Positions 1-5,452 of a stretch of 5,760 nt of DNA are shown here, piece after piece (position 1 is the first letter of the stretch; the number at the start of each line of letters is the position of its first letter). Below the pieces are notes generated by a model. That model was not told the DNA's origin, searched no databases, and worked only from the letters and a program-made list of their open reading frames with translations. Source of the stretch: CALIKW01 sp038998005 (lineage in GTDB: Archaea > Aenigmatarchaeota > Aenigmatarchaeia > CG10238-14 > SCSR01); assembly GCA_038998005.1 (NCBI GenBank), contig JAVZIY010000043.1, forward strand, positions 1-5,760. Reading direction: 5' to 3'. A program made the translations under genes and the position numbers.

Positions 1-1032
1 GTTTTAAAAGTTTTTGTTGAGGTTAAGGGCTTTAGCCCAAAGTTTCTTTTGCTCGATGAAATACAACTTGTTAAAAATTGGGAAAGTTTGCTTAGAAGCT
101 TGCTAGACAGAGGTTACAGAATGTTTATAACAGGCTCCTCGTCAAAGCTGTTATCAAAAGAGATTGCAACCCAACTCAGGGGGAGAACTCTAAGTTATTT
201 ATTACTACCATTTAGCTTTAGAGAGTTTTTAACTGCAAAAGAGTTTGAGATTAAAGAGTATTATACTTTTGAGGAAACAGGAAAAATTCTGAACTTACTT
301 GAGAAATATCTTAAAGAAGGAAGTTATCCGGAAATTGTGTTTAGCGAGGAGAAAGAAAAACTGTTTAAAAGCTACTTTAACGAGATATTCTTTAGCGATT
401 TTGTAGAAAGACATAGGATAAAAAGTATAGATATGGGAAGATTTTTGTTTGAATTTATATTTCAAAATTTTGCAAAAGAAATTAGCATAAACAAAATAAA
501 ACAACACTTAAAAGATAAAATTAGTTTTACTGACAGAACTCTTTACGAGTATGCTGATAAATTGCAAGATACATTAGCTGTGTTTTTTGTGGATAGAATT
601 TCGAAAAGTGTTTATACTAGAAGGAGTTGGCCAAAAAAAGTTTATATTGTCGATACAGGAATTTCATTTTTGCTTAGGTTTAGTGAAGATTTTGGTAAGT
701 TAATGGAAAATGTAGTATTCTTAGAACTTTTAAGAAAAACTAATCTAAATCCTTTACTCGAAATTTACTACTTAAAAATTAATGATCTTGAAGTGGATTT
801 TGTTTTAAAAGAAGGGTTAAGAATAAATCAATTAATTCAAGTTACTTATTCTTCCTCAAAGGATGAAATTGAAAAAAGGGAGATTAAAAGTTTAATAAAA
901 GCAAGTAAAGAGCTTAAATGCAAAAATTTGCTAGTAATAACTTGGGATTATGAGGATGAAATGAAATTAGAAAACAAAAAAATTGTTTTTAAACCTTTGT
1001 GGAAGTGGTTACTGACTGAGAAAATTTTCTAA
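1..1032 (+). CDS. AAA ATPase with DUF4143-type C-terminal domain (5' end outside window)
   Basis: The frame is open from base 1 to the TAA at 1030-1032, giving 343 visible residues; the true start and the Walker A loop lie upstream. A TTG at 49 falls inside the Walker B strand, so it is not the start. Seen, numbering visible residues: Walker B FLLLDE (D19, E20), a sensor-like strand ending ITGSSS (43-48), LRGRT (59-63), LLPFSFREF (68-76), GSYPE (107-111), DFVERHRI (133-140), a helical winged-helix-like stretch (about 165-200), VYIVDTGI (214-221), then a nuclease-like fold with E242, EVDFVL (264-269) and IQVTY (279-283). This motif order is that of the AAA_14 (PF13173) plus DUF4143 (PF13635) proteins, which are common and patchily distributed in archaea and bacteria and have no settled cellular role. 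The C-terminus resembles a PD-(D/E)XK nuclease core, but activity is not established. The family usually has about 380-450 residues, so roughly 50-80 are missing here. The gene converges on the small minus-strand gene at 1131-1274. Confidence 0.9.
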   Translation, partial: VLKVFVEVKGFSPKFLLLDEIQLVKNWESLLRSLLDRGYRMFITGSSSKLLSKEIATQLRGRTLSYLLLPFSFREFLTAKEFEIKEYYTFEETGKILNLLEKYLKEGSYPEIVFSEEKEKLFKSYFNEIFFSDFVERHRIKSIDMGRFLFEFIFQNFAKEISINKIKQHLKDKISFTDRTLYEYADKLQDTLAVFFVDRISKSVYTRRSWPKKVYIVDTGISFLLRFSEDFGKLMENVVFLELLRKTNLNPLLEIYYLKINDLEVDFVLKEGLRINQLIQVTYSSSKDEIEKREIKSLIKASKELKCKNLLVITWDYEDEMKLENKKIVFKPLWKWLLTEKIF

Positions 1033-1089
1033 GTTTAGAAGTTTCTTCACAAAGTTTTGTTCATAAAAATTGATATAGTTTAATTTTGC

Positions 1090-1109
1090 TTTGTTAGACG
1101 TCTAACAAA
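1090..1109. repeat. Perfect 20-bp palindrome between convergent genes
   Basis: The left arm TTTGTTAGAC (1090-1099) is followed without a spacer by its exact reverse complement GTCTAACAAA (1100-1109). Symmetry stops at 1089/1110 (C against A). It lies 57 bases after the ATPase stop and 21 bases after the ribbon-helix-helix stop, so it is downstream of both convergent genes. As RNA it could fold into an 8-bp stem with an ACGT loop on either strand, which suggests a shared 3'-end or terminator element. As DNA it looks like a dimeric-repressor operator, but no start codon is near it. Neither strand shows a strong T run directly after it, so the terminator reading is not firm. Confidence 0.6.
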
Positions 1110-1130
1110 AATTTAAACTCAAAATTTAAC

Positions 1131-1274
1131 TCATAAAACCTTTTCCTTCTTTAAAAACTCTTTTATAAGTTTCTCTATAAGCCTAGAGCTGTTTATACAC
1201 CTTTCCTTACAATATTCTTTCCACTTCTCAAGAATCTGCTTATCAATAGATGCAACTAGATGATCTCTTGCCAC
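1131..1274 (-). CDS. Small ribbon-helix-helix (CopG/Arc-like) DNA-binding protein
   Basis: A 47-residue frame opens with GTG at 1274-1272 and stops with TGA at 1133-1131. An in-frame stop (1280-1278) lies two codons upstream of the GTG and there is no internal ATG, so the start is well constrained. The protein shows a short polar-hydrophobic strand DHLVASID (4-11), helix A KQILEKWKEYCKER (12-25), a turn at INSS (27-30), and helix B RLIEKLIKEFLKKE (31-44). This strand-helix-turn-helix order, with N/S capping helix B and an L-I-xx-L-I pattern, is the ribbon-helix-helix fold; such proteins act as dimers whose strand pair enters the DNA major groove. Length is typical of minimal members. It diverges from the surface-protein gene across 66 bases and converges on the ATPase. 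No Shine-Dalgarno sequence is visible; an AT-rich TATA-like stretch near 1297-1305 fits leaderless transcription. The target is unknown. The alternative is a chance open frame, but the periodic pattern argues against it. Confidence 0.7.
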   Translation of the reverse strand: MARDHLVASIDKQILEKWKEYCKERCINSSRLIEKLIKEFLKKEKVL

Positions 1275-1340
1275 TAATTAAAATTTGTTTTTAATAGTAA
1301 TATTTTTATTCTTTAAAATAATTTTTATATTTAGAATCTT
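1275..1340. promoter_or_regulatory. Divergent intergenic region with candidate TATA boxes
   Basis: This 66-base, almost pure A/T gap separates the divergent starts at 1274 (minus) and 1341 (plus). TTTAAAAT at 1312-1319 is centred about 25 bases before the plus-strand ATG, as expected for an archaeal TATA box driving a leaderless mRNA. For the minus-strand gene the best candidate is a weaker TATA-like stretch around 1297-1305. Neither start has a Shine-Dalgarno motif. The assignment rests on spacing and base content only; in DNA this AT-rich such matches arise easily by chance. Confidence 0.45.
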
Positions 1341-2219
1341 ATGAATAAATTGAATAAAATTTATATTTTGATTCTAATTTTTATCTTCAGTTTAATCTCC
1401 CTTTCAAAACAAGAAAGCATAGCATTTTCCTCAAACCAAACTAATGTAAGTATCCAAATATCAGAAATTACAAAAATAACCGTTCTTCCTTCTTCTCTTA
1501 GCTGGACTGTTCTTCCAAAAAGCGAGGGTGGAGTAAAATTCCTTGAAATCAAAAACACGGGCTCAACAAATATTACTTTAATATACGCTTATCCTGATAC
1601 CCTAGAAAAAGAAACAGAAAATCCAATAGGAGCTGGCTCTTCCGAAGCTTACTCTTCCGGAGGGGTTGTTGTTTTGAAAAAGAATGAAAGTAATGCAAAT
1701 TGGTATTATGCAGGAAGAATAGAGTGGAACATAAGCAAGCCTACTAATGCAGGAAATACTAAATGCCAAAATGCAATAGCATGGGGTTACTATAGAAATG
1801 TTACAGGAGATTACTTATGGTGCTTAATTCCAAGCGATGGATTTTGCAACAGTACTTCTGCAGAAATTTATATAGAAAATGAGATTGATACTGGAAGTCA
1901 AAATACAAGAGATCCTGAAATAGGAGGTAATTTTACTCAAGCTTCGGGAGAATGGGGAATTTATAATTTTTCTTCTGGACCTTTAGAAGGGCATTGTGTT
2001 GCATCATATTACAATTGCTCTAAAATTTATATTTACAGATATGATTTGAGAACAAACCCAAATTTTGCGGCTTGCGATTTAACAAATATAGAGCAATCCT
2101 TAAATTCTACATCAATCCTTTTTCCTTCAAACTCTTTTTTAATAAATATTGATGTATGGGTTCCTGAAGTTCCATATGGATGGATGAAACCTAGCTTAAT
2201 AACAATAGAAGCAGGTTAA
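1341..2219 (+). CDS. Secreted, sequon-rich surface protein of unknown function
   Basis: I do not recognise a named family. The 292-residue protein starts at an ATG with a TATA-like box about 25 bases upstream and no Shine-Dalgarno. Residues 1-6 carry Lys3 and Lys6, and 7-21 form one hydrophobic helix (IYILILIFIFSLISL), so it is exported as a signal peptide or N-terminal anchor. The rest is Ser/Thr/Asn/Tyr-rich with alternating patterns typical of beta-sandwich domains: a repeat-like start (about 33-80, with FLEIKNTGSTNITL) and an end VWVPEVPYGWMKPSLITIEAG-type strand (272-292) like the closing strand of archaeal surface modules. By hand count there are 11 N-x-S/T sequons (N32, 35, 77, 115, 130, 153, 170, 197, 209, 225, 255), about twice chance for its composition, which suggests N-glycosylation outside the cell. 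Six cysteines (142, 161, 169, 219, 226, 245) could form three disulfides. It has no C-terminal anchor or sorting motif. Likely role: S-layer-associated or other envelope protein. Confidence 0.75.
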   Translation: MNKLNKIYILILIFIFSLISLSKQESIAFSSNQTNVSIQISEITKITVLPSSLSWTVLPKSEGGVKFLEIKNTGSTNITLIYAYPDTLEKETENPIGAGSSEAYSSGGVVVLKKNESNANWYYAGRIEWNISKPTNAGNTKCQNAIAWGYYRNVTGDYLWCLIPSDGFCNSTSAEIYIENEIDTGSQNTRDPEIGGNFTQASGEWGIYNFSSGPLEGHCVASYYNCSKIYIYRYDLRTNPNFAACDLTNIEQSLNSTSILFPSNSFLINIDVWVPEVPYGWMKPSLITIEAG

Positions 2220-2665
2220 AACTTAAAGGCAATTTTAAAAATTGTAAAAATCCCTAGAAAGAAAAGAAGGAAAAATACTATTACAGAAAATATTCCCAAA
2301 GCTGCAAACAGTGCTACTACAATAAAAGTGAAAGCTCCGCTTTGCAATACAACTAAGGCAATTAGAATTGAAATTATTACGTTAATTCTATTATCTGGAA
2401 AAATTTTTGCATTTATTAAAGTTCCGTAGAGTATTGAAAAAATGCTTAGAAAAGGGACAAAAACATATTTTAAGAAAACTCTTGAGTTTATCCATGCTCT
2501 TGGCAATCCCAAAGCTTGACCAAACTTGCAAAGAAATTCTGACAAATTGCATTCCCCCTTAGTCAGCTCCTCTATATCTTCTTCTGAAATACTTAAAACA
2601 GCATTAAGGATTATGAAAAACAAGAAGATAAAGCAGAAAATTAAAATAAAATCTAAAGCTTCCAT
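2216..2665 (-). CDS. Small multi-pass membrane protein, unknown function
   Basis: A 149-residue, very hydrophobic protein; no family recognised. Membrane helices are visible at about 5-24, 66-86, 93-111 and 112-145 (the last stretch is long enough for two), so four or five in total. Between helices 1 and 2 is a 40-residue polar loop (25-65) that begins with an acidic run SEEDIEEL (27-34) and contains two cysteines (C39, C46), followed by LPRAWINSR. SGAF (109-112) breaks the helical pair. It is the last gene of the minus-strand cluster, starting 24 bases after the zinc-protein stop with no Shine-Dalgarno. Its stop codon overlaps the stop of the convergent surface-protein gene by four bases (TTAA at 2216-2219). 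A membrane partner in export or envelope work is possible, but nothing in the sequence shows a reaction or substrate. The reading frame and membrane location are well supported; function is not. Confidence 0.75.
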   Translation of the reverse strand: MEALDFILIFCFIFLFFIILNAVLSISEEDIEELTKGECNLSEFLCKFGQALGLPRAWINSRVFLKYVFVPFLSIFSILYGTLINAKIFPDNRINVIISILIALVVLQSGAFTFIVVALFAALGIFSVIVFFLLFFLGIFTIFKIAFKF

Positions 2666-2689
2666 GAAATATTTTTTGGATTTCTAAGT

Positions 2690-2911
2690 TTACTTTATTA
2701 TCCTTTTCCCCTGCTCCCAATTTTCCCATTCGATTTTACATTCAGAGCATTTTAGAACATTAAAAGCCTTGAAATAACTTGTGAAGCCAGTTGATGTATC
2801 GCTTTTTGCATGCGTGAATTGATCGAGCTTATGTCCATGCTCGTGGCAAACTGCTCTTCCGCAAGCTATGCATACTCCTCTAGCTTCCTTTTCACAAAAC
2901 CAGCATTTCAT
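2690..2911 (-). CDS. Small zinc-binding protein (B-box/DUF2180-like)
   Basis: A 73-residue protein dense in metal ligands: C3-x2-C6, C14-x2-C17, then C22 with H23/H25/H27, and a separate C55-x2-C58 near the end. The first group reads as a B-box/DUF2180-like cross-brace of two zinc sites; similar short archaeal proteins start MKC-x2-C. The final CxxC pair may complete a third site with residues such as H34. The middle (35-50) is polar and without ligands. Such proteins usually bind protein or nucleic acid rather than catalyse; the partner here is unknown. It lies 31 bases after the GT4 stop and 24 before the membrane-protein start, so co-transcription is likely. A TATA-like TTTATAAG (2934-2941, minus strand) is centred about 26 bases before its ATG, so it may also have its own leaderless promoter. 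The exact family name is uncertain; zinc binding is strongly indicated. Confidence 0.75.
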   Translation of the reverse strand: MKCWFCEKEARGVCIACGRAVCHEHGHKLDQFTHAKSDTSTGFTSYFKAFNVLKCSECKIEWENWEQGKRIIK

Positions 2912-2933
2912 GCTTTTAATTTAAAAGAATTAG

Positions 2934-2941
2934 CTTATAAA
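2934..2941 (-). promoter_or_regulatory. Candidate TATA box for the zinc-protein gene
   Basis: On the minus strand this reads TTTATAAG, a good match to the archaeal TATA consensus, in the 31-base gap between the GT4 stop (2943) and the ATG at 2911. Its centre is about 26 bases before the ATG, which is the spacing that gives a transcript starting at or next to the start codon. There is no Shine-Dalgarno motif in front of this gene, consistent with leaderless translation. It could equally be ordinary AT-rich spacer within an operon. Confidence 0.4.
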
Positions 2942-2942
2942 A

Positions 2943-4115
2943 TTATCTAAGTATTTCTTCATAAACTTTAATCGTTTCCTCAGCTATTTTATCCCAGTTA
3001 AAGGCTTTTTCTGCTGCATTTCTTCCGTTAGCTCCCATCCATCTTGCTTTCTCAGGATTTCTTAAAATTTCCTTTATTCCCCATGCTATTGAATTTGGTG
3101 CTTGGTAAACTCTTAAGCCAGTAACATCATGCCATATAAGCTCTCCTGCTCCAGTTCCATGTGTAGCTATTACAGGCTTCCAGCAACTCCATCCTTCTAA
3201 AACAACTATTCCAAAAGGTTCGTTTCTACTCGGAACTACTATGCAATTTGCAGCCTTCATAATTTTAGTTTTCCAATCATCTGTGACAAAACCGGTAAAC
3301 TTAACAGCATGCCACAAATTTAGCTCACTTACTCTTTTTTCAAGTTGAGGCCTTAGGTAACCATCTCCAACAAAAACAAATTTTGCGTTTGGGAAATCCC
3401 TTAAAACATCTTGTATTGCCTCTACAAGCAAGTCAGGTCCTTTTTGAACAGTCATTCTGCCGACGAAAACTATCATTGGATCGAGAGGAGCAAAACCAAA
3501 ATGCCTTTTAACATCATTCCATGCATCAACAAAACCATCAAAATTCCTTGCCCAAACACCATTATGTATTATCCTAATTTTCCAGTCAGGAACTCTATAT
3601 ATCCTCATAATCTCACCCTTCATCACATTTGAACAAACTATTACTCTATCAGCTATATAAGTCCCAAACCATTCGATATTTCTTATATCTTGAGCTGCGC
3701 CATCATGAAAATGATTTCCATCCCTTCCATATTGCGTTGAATGTAAGGTAAAAACAGTTCTTTTATTTCTAGCTTTTTTAATTTCATCCAATGCATTAAC
3801 AACATGCCAGTCGTGGCCGTGAATTATGTCAAAAGCTCCAGAAACATTTTCTGTCTCAAAAAAGAAATGGGCCATAGATTTGCACATATTGTTTGTCATC
3901 TCATAAATGAAATTTGAGTTGAAGGAAAAAGGACATCTATGGTAATGAACACCATCTATAACTTCATATATTTTTTGATTTGGTCCAATCCGAGTAAAAA
4001 CATGAACTTCATTTCCCTTTCTTTGCAAGGCTGCAGCCAATTCTGTTACATGAACTGCCAACCCACCTACTGGTAAAGAATGCAGGGATTCCCAAGAAAA
4101 AAGTCCTATTCTCAT
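2943..4115 (-). CDS. GT4 glycosyltransferase, glycogen-synthase-like
   Basis: A full-length 390-residue GT-B enzyme. The N-terminal Rossmann domain (about 1-190) begins MRIGLFSWE and has the glycine loop VGGLAVHVTELA (16-27), the HGHDWH motif (99-104) and HSTQYGR (125-131). The C-terminal domain (about 212-370) has VGRMTVQKG (218-226), where R220 and K225 are the usual nucleotide-sugar phosphate ligands. It also has the EX7E motif E299-PFGIVVL-E307 and a typical last helix NWDKIAEETIKVYEEI. The family transfers glucose or another sugar from a UDP/ADP/GDP donor with retention of configuration, in the cytosol. Next to a GH57 enzyme and a glucose-6-phosphate isomerase, synthesis of an alpha-1,4-glucan is the best guess. 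From memory it resembles Methanocaldococcus jannaschii MJ1607, which sits in a comparable locus. Donor and acceptor cannot be read from sequence; a trehalose, sucrose or glycolipid transferase is possible. It starts 15 bases after the GH57 stop. Hand-counted 60-base samples give about 42% G+C, clearly above its neighbours. Confidence 0.9.
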   Translation of the reverse strand: MRIGLFSWESLHSLPVGGLAVHVTELAAALQRKGNEVHVFTRIGPNQKIYEVIDGVHYHRCPFSFNSNFIYEMTNNMCKSMAHFFFETENVSGAFDIIHGHDWHVVNALDEIKKARNKRTVFTLHSTQYGRDGNHFHDGAAQDIRNIEWFGTYIADRVIVCSNVMKGEIMRIYRVPDWKIRIIHNGVWARNFDGFVDAWNDVKRHFGFAPLDPMIVFVGRMTVQKGPDLLVEAIQDVLRDFPNAKFVFVGDGYLRPQLEKRVSELNLWHAVKFTGFVTDDWKTKIMKAANCIVVPSRNEPFGIVVLEGWSCWKPVIATHGTGAGELIWHDVTGLRVYQAPNSIAWGIKEILRNPEKARWMGANGRNAAEKAFNWDKIAEETIKVYEEILR

Positions 4116-4121
4116 TTAAAA

Positions 4122-4126
4122 ACCTT
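4122..4126 (-). promoter_or_regulatory. Possible Shine-Dalgarno (AAGGT) for the GT4 gene
   Basis: On the minus strand AAGGT ends six bases before the GT4 ATG (4115-4113), inside the 15-base gap after the GH57 stop. It is the only start in the window with anything like a Shine-Dalgarno sequence, which fits an internal operon gene that needs ribosome recruitment while the promoter-proximal genes look leaderless. The match is short, so it may be accidental. Confidence 0.35.
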
Positions 4127-4130
4127 AATT

Positions 4131-5423
4131 TTAAATTCTTTTTCCTATATGATATAAATATTTTTTTCTCAGGTTATTAATTTTTCCTCTTAAAATTTCC
4201 ATAACTTTTTCTCCTTGCTCAAACCAAAAATCAACATTCCAATAAACATAGCATGAAGTTTCTGAAATAAGTAAAAGCTTTCTAGCTTCTCTTATTTCTT
4301 CTACCTCGCCAAAATTTTCCAAAATTTTTTCCTCAACCTCATGAAATTCCTTGCTCAAAATTTCTATCTTTTTAACCATTTCTATTCTTCTTAAACCTTC
4401 TAACCATAGCTTATGTCCATTTATCCATGAAGCACCCAAAAGTTTTAATTTAATTTTGCTTTCCGGCTTTATTTCTCCATTTTTCTCATAAAACTTATGC
4501 AAGAATTCTGTTATAGTTAGAGAAGAAAACTCTTCTGAAAAATTTTTAAATAAAGGCTCAAAGGTTAATGGAAAGAACTCATTCATCATCACATTCCCAT
4601 TTTCACCATCGCTTGCAGGAATTATTATCGGAGGCTTATTATATTTTGAAAAAATTCTTTCTACCTCCTTAATTTTTTCTAAAATTTTTTCTGGCAAGCA
4701 ACCTGCTTGCTGGTCTATAAAATAGTGCGGGGCTCTGAAAACTACTGGAATAGTTTCTCCTTCAACTTCAAGCAAGTGTGGCATACAAGCAATTTTAATT
4801 CTTTCCTCATAGCTTAATTGCTCATAATTTTCAACAGCCTGTAAAGGGAGAAAAAGCCACTCTATATTTTCTTCCTTCAAAACTTTTATTAAAAATTTAA
4901 GCTTATCACCAAAACCAGGAACTCCAAGCTCAGGAAGCCAAAAACCTTTTACTTTTTCCAAAATTTTTTTACCAAAAATTCTTGAAAAAACATTCTTCCA
5001 TTCTTCTATTTGTAACTTCCAATCTTCTTGTGGTGTGGCAGGGAAGTAGCAATGGGAATAGGCAGTTGCTGCAAACTCTATGCAATCTGGATATTTTCTT
5101 AAAATTTTTTTAAAAGCTTCTATTATATTTCCAACTTTTTCTCCACTAATTTCAAAATCAAAAAAATTTCTATTGCCAAGTTCTTCCAAGCTCTCAAGCA
5201 AAATTCCAGAATAGTCTAGCATTATCTTTGGATTTAAGCCTTGGTCAGCAAGCTTTTTTATGTAAGTAGCAGGATTCTTGTAAGCTCTTGCAATAAGCTT
5301 ACCATCCCATGCTTCCTTCGAATCTTTTGAGATTATCATTTTTTCCAAGTTGCTTTTGAGTTCATTTCCAAGGAAAATTAAGGGTTGATGCATGTGAAGC
5401 CAAGGAACATAAAAAACTTTCAT
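4131..5423 (-). CDS. GH57 family alpha-glucan-active enzyme (amylase, branching or transferase type)
   Basis: A complete 430-residue member of glycoside hydrolase family 57, a retaining family with a (beta/alpha)7 barrel. The conserved regions appear in order: HMHQP (10-14, region 1), AYSHCYFP (121-128, region 2), GFWLPELG (160-167) with the expected nucleophile E165, PASDGENG (269-276) with the expected acid/base D272, LLGASWINGHKLWLEG (328-343), and SETSCYVYWN (387-396, region 5) in the C-terminal helical part. All catalytic residues are present, so activity is expected. There is no signal peptide, so it acts in the cytosol on internal glucan. GH57 includes alpha-amylase, 4-alpha-glucanotransferase, branching enzyme and amylopullulanase; at 430 residues it is shorter than the branching and glucanotransferase types (over 600), closer to the short amylase-like archaeal forms, but exact specificity cannot be read. 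It leads the four-gene minus-strand cluster and diverges from the isomerase gene across 29 bases. The N-terminal surface is Lys/Glu-rich. Confidence 0.9.
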   Translation of the reverse strand: MKVFYVPWLHMHQPLIFLGNELKSNLEKMIISKDSKEAWDGKLIARAYKNPATYIKKLADQGLNPKIMLDYSGILLESLEELGNRNFFDFEISGEKVGNIIEAFKKILRKYPDCIEFAATAYSHCYFPATPQEDWKLQIEEWKNVFSRIFGKKILEKVKGFWLPELGVPGFGDKLKFLIKVLKEENIEWLFLPLQAVENYEQLSYEERIKIACMPHLLEVEGETIPVVFRAPHYFIDQQAGCLPEKILEKIKEVERIFSKYNKPPIIIPASDGENGNVMMNEFFPLTFEPLFKNFSEEFSSLTITEFLHKFYEKNGEIKPESKIKLKLLGASWINGHKLWLEGLRRIEMVKKIEILSKEFHEVEEKILENFGEVEEIREARKLLLISETSCYVYWNVDFWFEQGEKVMEILRGKINNLRKKYLYHIGKRI

Positions 5424-5452
5424 AATTTAATTATTCAAAACAAAAATTAAAT
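5424..5452. promoter_or_regulatory. Compact divergent promoter with inverted TATA-like arms
   Basis: Only 29 bases separate the ATG of the GH57 gene (minus, 5423) from the ATG of the isomerase gene (plus, 5453). They contain a perfect 8-bp inverted repeat, ATTTAATT at 5425-5432 and AATTAAAT at 5445-5452, with a 12-base spacer. The left arm is centred about 25 bases before the plus ATG and the right arm about 25 bases before the minus ATG, the normal archaeal TATA position for leaderless transcripts. There is no Shine-Dalgarno and no room for longer leaders. Each TATA box would therefore lie against the start codon of the opposite gene, so both genes would share one small regulatory space. Confidence 0.55.

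Noticed and set aside
49..51. TTG as the start of the ATPase gene
   Set aside because: The frame is open to base 1 and the TTG is within the Walker B strand, so the gene continues upstream of the window.
295..507. Minus-strand open frame of 70 codons
   Set aside because: It lies wholly inside the ATPase frame, whose family motifs are clear; the opposite reading is low-complexity Phe/Lys with no recognisable pattern.
1..1274. ATPase plus ribbon-helix-helix gene as a toxin-antitoxin pair
   Set aside because: Toxin-antitoxin partners are normally co-directional and overlapping or adjacent in one operon; these two converge and are separated by 98 bases with a palindrome between them.
1361..1558. 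Minus-strand open frame of 65 codons
   Set aside because: It is antisense to the signal-peptide end of the surface protein and ends in a K/I repeat produced by the AT-rich hydrophobic segment on the other strand.
3411..3632. Plus-strand open frame of 73 codons
   Set aside because: It is antisense to the catalytic C-terminal domain of the GT4 enzyme, which has all its motifs; no domain is visible in the opposite reading.
4131..5423. Recurrent AAAATTTTTT-type runs in the GH57 gene as a DNA repeat family
   Set aside because: The runs coincide with repeated Lys-Ile-Leu codons (KIL motifs in K/E-rich helices) and are explained by coding in AT-rich DNA; spacing is irregular and flanks differ.
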